Part shown: positions 18,367 to 29,275 of the stretch, piece by piece
How the letters are laid out: each line of letters opens with the position of its first letter
Numbering within the stretch: position 1 is the first letter of the stretch
Source of the DNA: Pinguiococcus pyrenoidosus
Taxonomy: Eukaryota; Sar; Pinguiophyceae; Pinguiochrysidales; Pinguiochrysidaceae
Length of the DNA: 39,141 bases
Reading direction: 5' to 3'
Assembly: GCA_019677205.1 (NCBI GenBank)
Contig: JAAMXY010000876.1
Location: 1 to 39,141 of the forward strand
The notes under the pieces: generated by a model
Told to the model about the DNA's origin: nothing
The model's input: only the letters and a program-made list of their open reading frames with translations
Database searches by the model: none
Program-made: the position numbers and the translations under genes

Positions 18367-21079
18367 TCAAACGACTTGCGCGGCTGCCAGCACCGTGCTG
18401 CCCAAGATCGACAGCACGCCCACGAGGGTGTGAAGGCCTCGCTCGCTGGGGTCAGTGGCCGAGAGCCTAAGGCGCACGCAATCAGGTCCTCGTAGCGGCA
18501 TCCGCACGGACCATGTATCCTCCCACCTGCACTGCCAAGCAAGGACGTAGAAGTCGAGCATGAGGCCCACGCACGCGCCGAAGTTGTCCGTTGCCAATGC
18601 AACATGAAGCAAGCCAATCCTCAAGATGCTCCAGGCCAGCCCAAGGACCAGACCGGGGACGAGCGCTCTGCCGAGGCCCTAGCCAATAGCCGCGTTAACG
18701 CTTGGTCACCTAGATGGCACGTGTGGGAGGGCCGGGCCGCCTGTAGCGCACTGCCGCTCACCTTCACGATGACCGAGTTGTCAGACTTGTAGAGTACATT
18801 CACGAAGATTGCGGTCAGCAGAAGGAAGGAGAGGACGCCGGCAATGACGGTGCTGCCGACTGCAAAGGAGATGAAGTACTCCATGGCGATCTGGGCGGAA
18901 TCGGTTGCAAGTCAGGAGGGGCACGGCCGCTGATGTGATTGCAACGCCCATCTGCACCTGGGAGCTCGCATCATCTCCGGGACTGACGTTCGGCCAGCAG
19001 TAGATCCCCACGAGAAGGCCCGTGAGAGCAGTCCACCAGGTGTTTGGGCGGTCCTTCGCGGAGGAGGTCCCTTTGGGCGTGTAGGACACCTTCTGGCCGC
19101 GGAACCAAGGTGACTTCGACCCCACCACCTGCTTGAAAGGGCTCTCCAGGTCGCTCTCCTTGCTGTCAGTCGCCACCGAGAAGTCGAGCCGGTCCGAGGC
19201 CTGCAGCGTTGATTCGAATGCAACGTGAGACCTCGAGCAACGACGATGGTCGGGGCGAAGGCCAGGCCCCCTCCCCTCCCCTCCCCTCCCTCTGTTTCCC
19301 TCCTCGGGGCTTCGGCCCGGCATTCCATACCTTGGAGCTCGCCGTGGTGTACAGGTCCTCCCAGAAGTTGCCAACAGAGAGGCGGTCCCAATGGTAGCTT
19401 TTCTTCGAGGCGCTGTTGGTTCGTGGATTGAGAAGGCGACGTGATGGCCCTTGATCGTCCAAGCTCGCGTCGGCGGTGCCTTCTCCAAAGTTGGAGACTG
19501 CTCCGTATCCGCTCGCTTCGTCTCGGACAATTGTAGACGCTGAGAGCGGCATGTTCTCCTGGGCATTTTCGTGATCCTCCCGCGCGCACTCGGCGGTGCT
19601 GAAGTAGTTCGTGACGCTACTGAACTTGCCGAGCCAGTTCGCGCGGGAGCTGTACGCTGTCGCCGTTGTAGCCTAGGGATTCGTAGAGCTTAGGGTCATG
19701 GTGCCCTTCCGCTTGCCGGTGCTCCAACAGTACCGGACTGATCCGCGACAGATGCCGGGGGTCTTCGTCGCTGCCGGGCTTGAGCCCCGATCCGATTCCG
19801 AGCTTCCGGGGGTCGTCTTCCTCGTCCCTATCGAGGAAGTCCAAGACGCTGTGAAGATCGCCGCCTTTCTCCTGGCCGATGCGCAGGCTTTGTCGCTAAA
19901 CAGAGTGGCAGAGTCGGACAAGGATAAGTAAGACACTCCTGCAAGCGGCTTCTCGCGGCGACAGGGCAGCGGTACGGCAGCCACCACGAAAGTGCTTCAC
20001 CTTCTGTTCGTCGGTGGTCATCTCCTCCACGCTCCCCGCACGCAACGACGACGAGGACGACATCATGGACGGCTGGGGCGGATCGCTCCAGCCCCGCCCG
20101 AGGCAGGCGCTCACGTTTTTGAAACCAGTGAGGAAAGTTACGCCAAGCACGAGAAGGAGATACGTGCAAGCCCCCGAGAATGACGGCGAGCTTGCTGGGA
20201 AGAGGCACGTGACCACCACACCCACGATCGCGACCCAAAAGGCTATCATCATGGGCATGTGCTTCGGAGACTGCGCACCGCACGCGGACAGTTGGGCAAA
20301 CGCCGGGATCCAGCCTTCAAAGAAGCCGTTCACCACGGGCAGGCTCGTGGCTGGACCCTCGTGGTCAACGGAGTGCTGCTTTGCAAGCAGGACGAACGTA
20401 CCAATTCCCAGAAGGAGGGCGCACGCCGCCACACTGAAGCTCTGCCAAAGCACGACCGTCAAGTAGGGGACCTCATTCTGAACCAGGATGGGGATGCTCA
20501 GCATGTAGGTGATCGCGAGCAGTCCGAGGGCGCCCACCATCGCCCCGAAAAAGCATCTCATCTTGTCGGCCTGCGCACTCTCCGCATAGGAGGATATAGC
20601 AACGTTCACGACGATCGCCACGAGGATGCAGCCGATGGCAAAGGTCCAGCTCGCGTAGCGGCCACCGTCGCGCCCGTAGAACCATCCATGCTCGGGAGTG
20701 CTTCCAAAGGTGCGATTCAGGTGGCCTGTTAGTGGCGCGCCTGTCTTGTCCTGAGCTGGGGCGTTCATGGACGGTCTCATCGGAGGTCCGTTCGCGTCAA
20801 GATCCCAGGCGTTTGCGAGAGCATCGGCGGTGTCCGAGGCCGGCCAGGAGACTGTCGGATTCTCCGTCCTGGCCTCTGCCTCGGATCCCTCCGCAGGCCT
20901 CAGCGCTCGGGACGCCGCGATAGGCAGACGTGGTGGCTTCTCCGACCGCCCCTGGGACGGATCCTCACCTGACGCAAGCAGCAGACAGCACGGGGCGAAA
21001 GTCAGGCAATGCCTCCGTCGGGAAGCTGGTGTGAATGAAGGAAGAGGTCCTCACTCTTTCTGGGCTCCTTCTTGTTCAT
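18367..21079 (-). CDS. Multi-pass membrane protein of unknown family, seven exons
   Basis: Exons on the minus strand: 21079-21055, 20968-20001, 19895-19734, 19672-19331, 19200-18958, 18890-18762 and 18678-18367. The introns are 86, 105, 61, 130, 67 and 83 nt; the first is phase 1 and the other five phase 0, and several have CTGAC/TTAAC/CCTAAG branch-like sites. The product is 726 aa. A hydrophilic N-terminus (~110 aa) is followed by five hydrophobic helices (segments around Y-A-S-W-T-F-A-I, C-F-F-G-A-M-V, Y-L-T-V-V-L-W, M-P-M-M-I-A-F and T-Y-L-L-L-V-L), then a ~210-residue acidic/Ser-rich loop (D-R-D-E-E-D-D), then four more helices toward the C-terminus. I recognise no transporter or receptor signature; it could be a channel or transporter with a large cytosolic loop. 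Every junction keeps frame, which is strong internal support; the 25-nt first exon is the least certain. Confidence 0.7.
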
Positions 21080-21147
21080 TGTCGCATGGGATACTGGCTG
21101 GAGAAGTTTCCTGTTCGGGCGACCTACTCCGGCCAAGATGACAAGCG

Positions 21148-21771
21148 TCAGGGGCTGCAACGAGGCTGGTCGTAGGTGTACAAGGCGTGACCTGTTCGCT
21201 TGGGCTCCTTCACGCCCATCTCCTTCTCTTCTTGCTTGCTTGACAGAGACTCCGATTGAGGGTTGGCGCCGCGAGAAGCTGACAGAAGTTGGAGCATGTC
21301 TGCTCCAGAGGCTAGGGGGTCAAAGAGAGGCATGGTAGGCACGTGCCCCGCGCCTTCGCCTGCCTTGCTCGCCGAAGGAGCGCGCGGCATGGCCGCTGAG
21401 TCCTCCAACAGGGCATCCAGCACATGACCAGTCTGCTCCTTGGACACGTCTCTCGGCGCATACTTTGAGGCCTTGACAAGCAGGAATCACAAGACGTGAA
21501 TCGCGTGACAGGTACCAGATACGTTGGGACGGGTCTTGCTCAGCAGACAACACCAACGCCGTCCACTCTTCATCCCGCGGCTCTTTCACGGACGCGAATC
21601 CATAATGGTCATGGAACCACAGACACAGCACTGTACTTGTCTCGCAGGTCTGCTGTGTCCAAGACAGTCCCGGCTGCATTCGAAGAGTCGCCCAGGATGG
21701 ACACTCACATCGGACGCCGCCTTCCTCGGCGGCGAGCTCGTTGTCATCGAGGACCTCATCAGGCGTTCCAT
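21148..21771 (-). CDS. Tentative small three-exon gene, no family recognised
   Basis: Proposed exons on the minus strand: 21771-21709, 21652-21554 and 21471-21148, joined by phase-0 GT-AG introns of 56 and 82 nt, giving 161 aa. The protein is hydrophilic, with a Ser/Thr-rich start, a C-L-W-F-H-D-H-Y-G stretch, an acidic helix (L-D-A-L-L-E-D) and a Lys/Glu-rich tail. No domain is visible. The last exon is a clean frame with reasonable composition; the first two and their splice sites are uncertain, and a longer upstream exon is possible. It may be a real small gene or the 3' end of a larger one. It lies 68 bp upstream of the membrane protein's start, on the same strand. Confidence 0.35.
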
Positions 21772-22195
21772 GCTGTTGGTGGAGAGCTCCGGCGGACACT
21801 TTCTGGACCAGCGAGGCGAGACAAGGCGATCCGCAGGCGTCGCCAAGAGGCGAGGCAGCTGAGCGAAAAATGAATGGAGTTCAAATGTTCGGAATTTGAT
21901 TTGGCGCGAACGACCGCACCAAGATCCTCTTCCGCCAATGGGGTGACACCGTGGTCACTGAATCCAAACTTTTTGCTCGAAAACTCGCTGACCAAGAACT
22001 CGACTGCCTAGGAGTCAGTCCTTCCGTGCGAGTTTCGGCAGTTTTGAGATTAAAACTCTATTGATTGTAGACGCGATATATGGTGTTCCCGCCAAAATCA
22101 GTACGCCTATAAGTTCAAAATCATGCCAAGCAGATTGCGGCTGCCTAAATACGCCACCCTGTGTTTTTTTGAACCAATATCTTTCGTGTTGCGCC

Positions 22196-22627
22196 ATGCC
22201 GAAGCGAAAACGCTGCTCCACAGTATGGCCGTACGAAACAGCGCCACATTGGTGCGAATCATGCCAGAAGTGCAAAGACTTGAGCAAGACTGCGAAAGCA
22301 GGCTATCCGTGCAAAGGTTTTGCCTTGCACGGATATGCTTTTTTGCAAAACAGTACCTTCTCTGAGACGCGCCTACGGAAAAAGCGTTCCAGGCATTCGG
22401 CGGAAGAGGCTACGGGTGAAAAAACGCAAATCGAGGATGATCTTTTCTTCGCGTGGAATGCAAAGGACGACGAAGAGGATCGAGAATACAGTGAAGAACA
22501 GCAGGAGGATCCGACTCTTCCGTACGTTGCTGTGAGCGGGAAAGCTTTCGGTACCCGACCTTGGAGAATGCATGGTGCTTTTCGTACTTTCCCGTGCAAA
22601 CCTCTAGCGGCGGTCCAAAAAGTGTAA
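22196..22627 (+). CDS. Small hypothetical ORF with a Cys cluster
   Basis: ATG 22196 to a stop at 22625-22627 gives 143 aa. It opens with a basic M-P-K-R-K-R stretch, then a H-W-C-E-S-C-Q-K-C cluster that might bind a metal, an R-L-R-K-K-R-S-R basic patch and a Glu/Asp-rich segment. The frame can be extended upstream to a TTG at 22061. A nearly perfect hairpin (22304-22335) lies inside the coding region, which is odd for a normal gene. It sits in AT-richer DNA without neighbours. It could be a real short gene, a transposon fragment or chance. Confidence 0.25.
   Translation: MPKRKRCSTVWPYETAPHWCESCQKCKDLSKTAKAGYPCKGFALHGYAFLQNSTFSETRLRKKRSRHSAEEATGEKTQIEDDLFFAWNAKDDEEDREYSEEQQEDPTLPYVAVSGKAFGTRPWRMHGAFRTFPCKPLAAVQKV
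22304..22335. repeat. Short inverted repeat (13-bp arms, one bulge)
   Basis: TATCCGTGCAAAGG is followed by a few bases and then CCTTGCACGGATA, the reverse complement apart from one extra A in the left arm. The RNA would form a stable stem-loop. It lies in the small ORF at 22196-22627. Confidence 0.8.
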
Positions 22628-24990
22628 TAGTATCCGGCATGTGTATTGGTGCATGAATTTTTATCTTACCCAGGCATTTGCTTCCGGGTTTTCCCCTCGC
22701 ATGCCTCTGCCGAGCCCATAAATCGGTGAGATGGGCCCCATTCCTGATAATAGAGTCATAGAGCTTCTGTCGTGTCTCGTCAGTCCAAGCGCGTCGATGA
22801 AAGTCTAAGTTAGAGAGCTGCGTCTATCCGGGAACTCAGCAGGTCACTGGATCGATCCAGTCTCTTCTGAGAACCATTTCTCGTCAATGACAAGGGTACG
22901 AGATAACTGCATCCATATCACTGTGCTCCTGCGCACGACGGACTTACTCCATACAAGTTCACCTTTGATACGGGAGCGTCAGCGCATGATGCAGTCCCAC
23001 CAGCCCTCCTCAGCGACGCACACTCACGTCCCACGCGAGTACGTGTCGCTGACGGCCGTATCACTTGGCTGGTTGGGACAATAGTTGCCAAGCTGGGTGA
23101 CAGCGAAAATGAAGCGGAGCGCAACGAAAGAACAAGTCGTGGTCAGCAAATACAACTCAAAATGATTGACGCTTTAAACAGGATTCTCGAGAAACTTTCG
23201 TAGCATTCAAGCTATGCTCCCTCCTCCGTCTGTCTTCTCAAACCTCACATTTGTTTCCTCCGTTTCTCATGAAGCTCCCGAGAACAATGCACAATCACCG
23301 GCTGCAGAAAACCTGCCAATCAGAGCAAACGAAAATTTGTAAGCGCTTGTGATCGGAAAAGAACCGCGTGTAAAAATTAGGCATCTGTCAATGCGACAGA
23401 CAGGAAACCTTGACCATAAAACGTTCACCTTGCCACGGTCCGACGTTCGCCAAGCCCTCCCATGAAACTCTGCACACAGCTCATATACACCTGCTACAAC
23501 AGCTGAGCAGGCAGCCGGCGCGAGCTAGGGAGTTTCCCGGGAAAGCGAGGCGCGCATCTACAATAAATGGTGCACCGTCCGGTGCTTTCGCAAAAGACGG
23601 ATAAGCCTTCTGAGCTCTCTTTCATGGTTGCTTGAGTGTCATACTTAAACTCAGAATATGTTTTGCAAAATTGTCGCAAGCAAAAGAGGAGCAGCGAGTC
23701 AGGGTTGCTCTCCTTTCTCATCTCAATTTTGCTGGAGGGTGGCATTATCAAGCGCAACAAGACGACTTTGCACAAATTGCAGCTGATAACCGGGCCCATC
23801 TGCTGACTTCTTAGGCGTCCTAAGATCTAATGGCGCAGAATAAAAACCAAATATTTTGAATCTGCAACCTTGGTTGGCAAAAAAATCATCACAAGAGGAG
23901 AAATCCAAACTTCTTAGAGTAAATCGGTGTTCAAAAAACAGGCGACAAATGTCTTAATTTCCTATCAACGTCGCTTTAGCTGCTAAAAAGAGAAACCACT
24001 AATATCACCGATTCCATATGAGAAGGTCGAATTTGTATCCGTCCGCATAGTACCGTTTTTCACACTGCAACGCATCTAACGCCTCACAATGTGCGTATTT
24101 GCAAGAAGTACAAAAGTTTGCAATTACAGGACACAACGGGTGCTGCGGCGTTTTTACGTCAACGCGTGGACCGAGAAAGTCTTCCAAAAAGTCCGACACT
24201 TTTAAATGGTACCAGTGTTAAAATAGGATAATTTTTGTAGCAATCGTTATGATTTTTTAAGCATTTTTGCAGAACTACAACACATTAAAAAAAAACAACG
24301 GGGTAGATCCGGCGAACACGCAGACGTGGCCGTGGAAGGAAGTGGACAAGATGCGCAAGAAGATATACTTGAGACGAGTTAAGAGCTAGTAGTTAACATT
24401 CGGTGTAACACAGAACGCTGGATCAGCGTATGCATGCAACTACTTTTCTTAAAGACTAGAACAACAAATTACGCAAGCTAGCGATATGATGTTTGCAATG
24501 TACCCAGCTATGGATTGTGCACCTTTATTACTCTTAGTCAAGGAGAAGCAAAACCGGCACAGAAGCTTGAAGATGCGGCGCGCTTGTGTCCATCTATGAT
24601 GCGTGTATACCGATGAAGAGGAACCCACGCGACTGCTGCCTTGAGAAAAAGTGGCTATAGTTGACTGTTTCATGGGCTTACAGATTTAGTGCGACATCGA
24701 TGTGGAGGACTCAGCGTTGGGCGGGCTTGGTTTTTCTGTCTTGTAGACGCGTCGGAACAATTTTTGGCATGCCGAAGACGTGGTGGAGGCTCCTTGTTTC
24801 CCGCGCATCAACAAACTTTTTAGGGTCACAGTACTAAGGTTCAAGGACATGTTTTCGGCCGAAGATCAGCTTCTTACCTCAATGCCCGCATTAAGTGTCA
24901 CATTTTCTTGACGGCTGTGCCAAAGCGTGCTTGACGCGTTAGCTGGCGTCCACCGCTGTCCACCGTTGTTCATGAACCGGCGGTCCCCAC

Positions 24991-25749
24991 CTAGGCCACG
25001 GATGGTGCTGTGAATCCTGATTCACCGCCTCGTTTCCTCCTCGCATCGCCGCCTTCACCGCTTCCCGTCTTTCCTCGGCTTTTACGCACTGGTGTCAAGC
25101 GCTGCTGTCGCAGGGGTGCTTTGTGCATCCTGTTGATCCGCTTGGCGAGGTTCCTGACTTCGTCTTTTAAGTTGGCCACCTCCTGCCTGGCAGAGCGCCG
25201 TAATGAGCTTCGCAAGCTCTGCTACCGACTCTGCTTGCTGTCACCTCGGCTGTGGTGGAGGCCTCGTTGACTTCTCGTCTCCTCCCTAAGGGCGCCCTCC
25301 TCCGCGCTCCTGTCGTCCATGGCCAAAGCAAAGGAGTCGAGGCATTGAGAGCTTCGCTCTTTCTCCATGGAGCAACGTGCTCGAACTGGTTGCTTTTGTG
25401 TGATGATGATGGTTTGGCAGCGTCGCTCGTGGGTCGCTGAGCTTGCTTGCCTGGATGTGCCCGCATTTTGAAGCTTAAAGATCCTTGTGCGCACGTCCCC
25501 ACCCAAATTTCGGATTGAATCGGAATCTTCAAAAAAAGAATCGTGAGGAGAAGATTGTCGGTGGCCGTTGGGGGCGTCCCACAAAGACCAACTTGAGCGA
25601 TTGGTTTGCTGGCTTGCAAGACCCAGTGCGTTGGTCACAACCGGGCAAAGTGACGTGGGCGAGCTCGCGGCAACCAACCTACTTTGTCGCCGAGCAGGTT
25701 GCACGTTGCTGAGCGGCGCGCGCTGACACATCTGGTCGTTTGGCACCAA
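24991..25749 (-). pseudogene. Decayed ORF, coiled-coil-like, interrupted by one in-frame TAG
   Basis: Two frames, 25749-25222 and the segment ending at 24991, are in the same register and separated by a single TAG at 25222-25224. The region before and after the stop is charged and could form a coiled coil (L-R-E-E-T-R-S-Q and E-V-A-N-L-K-D-E-V-R-N-L), followed by a basic Gly/Arg-rich tail. This resembles a Gag-like or other structural protein remnant, but I recognise no family. It could also be two chance frames. There is no sign of splice sites that would remove the stop. Confidence 0.22.
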
Positions 25750-26429
25750 TCACGAAACTTCAATCGATGACAACCGCCTTCCCGGAAAGCAGCTGTTCCA
25801 ATTCTACCATATGTTACAGCATGCCCAACGGAAGCTGGTGAGGCTATGGAAAGCTGCTTCAACGGGACTGACGCCTTCAACGTGCCCATCTCCAGTGGTG
25901 ATTGATCGCTCATCCTACGGACCCTTGTCCGTTGGAGAAACTATTTTTTGGCCTAAACTTCTGCGAATGGTCCTGATGGACTTCGGTCCGACTCCGCGTG
26001 TGACGTCACAATTCTCTTCCTCCAATGGTTACTAACTTTGCCGTTCGTTCGAGTGCGCCATTGGTAGAGATAAACCAGCCACACACACCAATAATTGGGC
26101 AAGCGTGCGACGAATTATTCGATTGGCATTCCCTAGCCTCACAACAACCCCTTCGTAGATGCCCGTTGTGGACGGCGTAGGAAGCCGCCGTACACGCAGG
26201 CGACGCTCGACTCGCGTGTGATTCTGCTCAAGGAGACCTGACTTGACGTTGCGGCGGGCGGCAGAGCGATCGCTGCCACGTAGCGAGGGCTGTTCGGAGC
26301 GCCGACGAAGGCGACAGCGGGCGAGACTTCGCTTCGGCTCACAGCTGCGAACAACCAGGTTCTCATCGCAGAAGAAGACCTGCTTTGCTCCGGCAGTCCT
26401 TCGGCGTCTCGTACCCCTCGACGACGGCG

Positions 26430-28883
26430 ATGGGTGGAGCGGCGTCCGCGGTAACTCCGCACTCCGGGCCGACGGTGGTGCCGGAGATGGCGTGCCTGGG
26501 GTCTTCGAGCGGCACTTGGAGGGGCACGGTTCTGCATGGGGCGGTGAGCCCGAATGCGGAGACCTGTTTAAACCGAAGCCCGCCCGCGGCGAGCCCCATA
26601 GAGTCCCTGATGTCGCCCGGAGACGGACCGACGCTCCGATTGAAGGCGCCTGCGGCGGAGAGCGCCCAGCTGTCGGCACGGGACATCTTGCGCAAGTACG
26701 ACGCCAACGGAGACGGCGTGCTCGACGCGCACGAAATCCATCAGATGCTCGTCGAGACGGGCCTCTGCGTCAATGTGGAGAACACGTCTACGGGAGCCAT
26801 CACCTTCAGCCCGGTCGCCATGGTCAAGAGCAAGCCCGTGGTCAAGACCGCCGACGTTCCCGAGCTTGACATGAACGGGAAGAAGGCAGCCGGGGGTCCT
26901 GTGCGGCGGAAGCTCGCCGAGAAGATGGAAACCATTGAAGACACGTGGGCGGACATTCAGAGCGGCGACCAGCGAGCGGCCAAGGCCGCGTCTGCGTCGG
27001 CGGTCAAGGCCTTGGGAGATCCGGAGAAAGCCCTGCCGTGCCGGACGTTGTCGTACGAGGGCAGGCCACGCAGTCGCTCCCCCACGAAGCGAGCGCGCCC
27101 GTCCCTTCGCCTCGATCTGAAGGAGGAAGAGCTGATTACGAAAGAGGACTTGGTCTCTGAGCCACTTTTCGATGACGTCCGCCATTGGCGCAAGGGAGAA
27201 CTAATTGGCAAGGGATCCTACGGCCGCGTGTTCATGGGCTTCAACGAGGAGAACGGTGAGATCCTCGCGGTCAAGGAGCTTCCGCTGCCGGCCAGGAGGC
27301 GACACCGCTCCATGCAGTTTGCGAGGAGGGCATCTCTCGGAGAGGACTACAACTATGATTGCGACCCGATCAGCCCGCTGCCCTGCGCGAGTCCCTCGGG
27401 CCGACGTTCCTACCAGGGGTACTTTCCCGCGCAGCCAACTGCGGCCGACGCGTACCTTCGCTCGCCGTGCCGGTATCCCAGCGTGAGCCCGCGGCGGCAC
27501 CTCAGAAAACACTGGTCGGAAAGCCCTGGGAGCATCGGAGGCGGCTCCCCTCGGTACGCGAGCCCTCGACATCGGCTGGACAGCCCGCGGCGCTTTCTTC
27601 AGTCGCTGGCGGAGAAGGATTCGCTGACCATGTCCTACTCGCATGGCGGCACCAACGACTCCTACGAGCAGGAGCTCTTCGCCCTTGAGCGAGAGATCGC
27701 CGTGATGAGAAGCATTCAGCACGATCACATCGTGTCCTACCGCGGCACGGCTTTCAGTGACGACGGCCTGTACCTCTACATTTTCACGGAGTGGGTCCCC
27801 GCGGGCTCGCTCGTTGACCTGCGGCAGCGCTTTGGACCCATGAACGAGGTCGTCACCCGGACGTATGCCCGACAGATCCTGAGCGGCCTCTGCTATCTGC
27901 ATGGCATGGGCATCATCCATCGAGACGTCAAGCCTGCGAACGTGCTGGTCGATCGGGACGGCCGAATACGCCTTGCCGACTTTGGTTCAGCAAAGCGGAT
28001 CCGAAAAGTAGTGGCAGATGCCGACGAGGCCGAGGAAGCTGCGACGAAAAAGGCGGTCAAGGGGAAGGACCACGACCTCAGCTGCCATGGAACTCCGTAC
28101 TACATGGCCCCGGAGGTGATACTGCAAGTGGAAGAGGCCACGGCAAAGTGCGACATCTGGTCCTTTGGGTGCACCATCATGTACATGTTCTCGGGGTCTC
28201 ATCCGTGGAAAGAGGAGTTCCCCGATGCAAGGAAGGCGATGTCGCTCATGGTCCGGATCGCGCAGGCGGAGCGCGGGCCGAGCATGCCGCGCGGGGTGAA
28301 GATGCCCTCCGCCAGCCTCCGAGGAATGCTGGAAGTCTGCTTTACCGTGAAGCCGGCGCTCCGCCCGTCGTCGCAACAGCTGGAGCTGCACTCGTTTATG
28401 AAGGACGCGCCGGCCACTTTCACGCCGAGGACCAAGAGCGCGATTCGGGGTTCCATTTCGAGGAGGCCTGCACAGCAGTCCGGACATCGATTCAATCGGC
28501 GCGAGCTGGTGAGCCCCAGCGTGACGCCCACGCATGGCTCCTTGCGACCTGTGGTGAGCCCATCCGGTGGCAGGCCGAGGGTTGGCGATGCCGCCTCGGG
28601 CTCCGGCGAGACGGATTCGCCTACGGATTCCGGCTCCAGCCGCTACTTCGGTCACCAGCTCACCACGGACTCTCCCGGGCACAAACGAGTCGTGGGCGCA
28701 CACCGAAAGCCCCTCAGTTTCAGTTGCGAGCCGCCCTCTCCCGAGAATGGCGAGGAACGACGCCCAGCGCGCGTCGCAGGATTCCGGTCCTCGCCGGACA
28801 TGGTGGCGTCCCGCCCGATCTCTCCGTCCAGCTCGATATCGTCAGTGGACTGCGTGCCGCAAAGGAACTCTTTCCATGTGTAA
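26430..28883 (+). CDS. EF-hand plus MAPKKK-type protein kinase fusion, possible N-myristoylation
   Basis: Start at ATG 26430 (upstream in-frame codons have only a TTG start); 817 aa, single exon. The N-terminus M-G-G-A-A-S fits an N-myristoylation signal, so it may sit on membranes. One EF-hand loop ([12 protein letters not shown], ~91-102) suggests Ca2+ control. The kinase domain runs ~250-655: [15 protein letters not shown], the Lys near 282 in [13 protein letters not shown] near 497, D-F-G near 517 and M-A-P-E-V, so it should be active. The W-R-K-G-E-L-I-G start is typical of MEKK/ANP-type MAP kinase kinase kinases. About 120 Ser/Arg/Pro-rich residues (~290-410) are inserted between the beta3 Lys and helix C, and the activation segment has a charged insert. 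The tail (~660-817) is Ser/Pro-rich. The order EF-hand then kinase is the reverse of plant CDPKs. Confidence 0.9.
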   Translation: MGGAASAVTPHSGPTVVPEMACLGSSSGTWRGTVLHGAVSPNAETCLNRSPPAASPIESLMSPGDGPTLRLKAPAAESAQLSARDILRKYDANGDGVLDAHEIHQMLVETGLCVNVENTSTGAITFSPVAMVKSKPVVKTADVPELDMNGKKAAGGPVRRKLAEKMETIEDTWADIQSGDQRAAKAASASAVKALGDPEKALPCRTLSYEGRPRSRSPTKRARPSLRLDLKEEELITKEDLVSEPLFDDVRHWRKGELIGKGSYGRVFMGFNEENGEILAVKELPLPARRRHRSMQFARRASLGEDYNYDCDPISPLPCASPSGRRSYQGYFPAQPTAADAYLRSPCRYPSVSPRRHLRKHWSESPGSIGGGSPRYASPRHRLDSPRRFLQSLAEKDSLTMSYSHGGTNDSYEQELFALEREIAVMRSIQHDHIVSYRGTAFSDDGLYLYIFTEWVPAGSLVDLRQRFGPMNEVVTRTYARQILSGLCYLHGMGIIHRDVKPANVLVDRDGRIRLADFGSAKRIRKVVADADEAEEAATKKAVKGKDHDLSCHGTPYYMAPEVILQVEEATAKCDIWSFGCTIMYMFSGSHPWKEEFPDARKAMSLMVRIAQAERGPSMPRGVKMPSASLRGMLEVCFTVKPALRPSSQQLELHSFMKDAPATFTPRTKSAIRGSISRRPAQQSGHRFNRRELVSPSVTPTHGSLRPVVSPSGGRPRVGDAASGSGETDSPTDSGSSRYFGHQLTTDSPGHKRVVGAHRKPLSFSCEPPSPENGEERRPARVAGFRSSPDMVASRPISPSSSISSVDCVPQRNSFHV

Positions 28884-29275
28884 AAAGAGATTTACTTGCA
28901 CCTTCGCTGGCCTTCTCAGGCGGATCTGTGTGACTCAGTGGCTCAAGTCGACTGGGTTGCTGCATTTTCGTTCGCACCACGTGTGGTGATGTCCTTTGCG
29001 TCTTTAGAATTTCAGCAACATGAAACCCTTTGTTCTTGCAAAGCCTCCTCACGTATGCCGGACGCTTGCACCGCCAGCCACGTCCGTCGTGCTCATCGTC
29101 ACGCAGTTGGCAGAGGGTTCAAGAAGATGCGTACCTGCGAGCAGCTCCTTCTGGGGCATCGGACGAGGTTTTGCGAGCGACACTTGTGATGCCATGGCAT
29201 TCCTGCGTCGCCTACCAAACGGCTCCTGTGCTCTCGGTTCTCGTCGAGCTTCTGCACCGTGGCACTCATTTCTCG
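28884..29275. other. Tail-to-tail intergenic region
   Basis: These 392 bp lie between the kinase stop (+) and the ARM-ankyrin stop (-). They should hold both 3' UTRs. No gene or repeat is visible. Confidence 0.5.

Larger units (their letters stand above)
21772..26429. other. Gene-poor interval, lower GC in its first part
   Basis: About 4.6 kb without a confident gene. From ~21.9 to ~24.9 kb the base composition is visibly more AT-rich than the rest of the window, with A-runs (for example 24289-24297) and only short frames. From ~25.0 kb the GC content rises again and a decayed frame is present. The 26.0-26.4 kb part should hold the promoter and leader of the kinase gene. I see no terminal repeats, tRNA or rRNA. 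The composition suggests old transposon remains or unconstrained intergenic DNA, which is inference. Confidence 0.5.
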
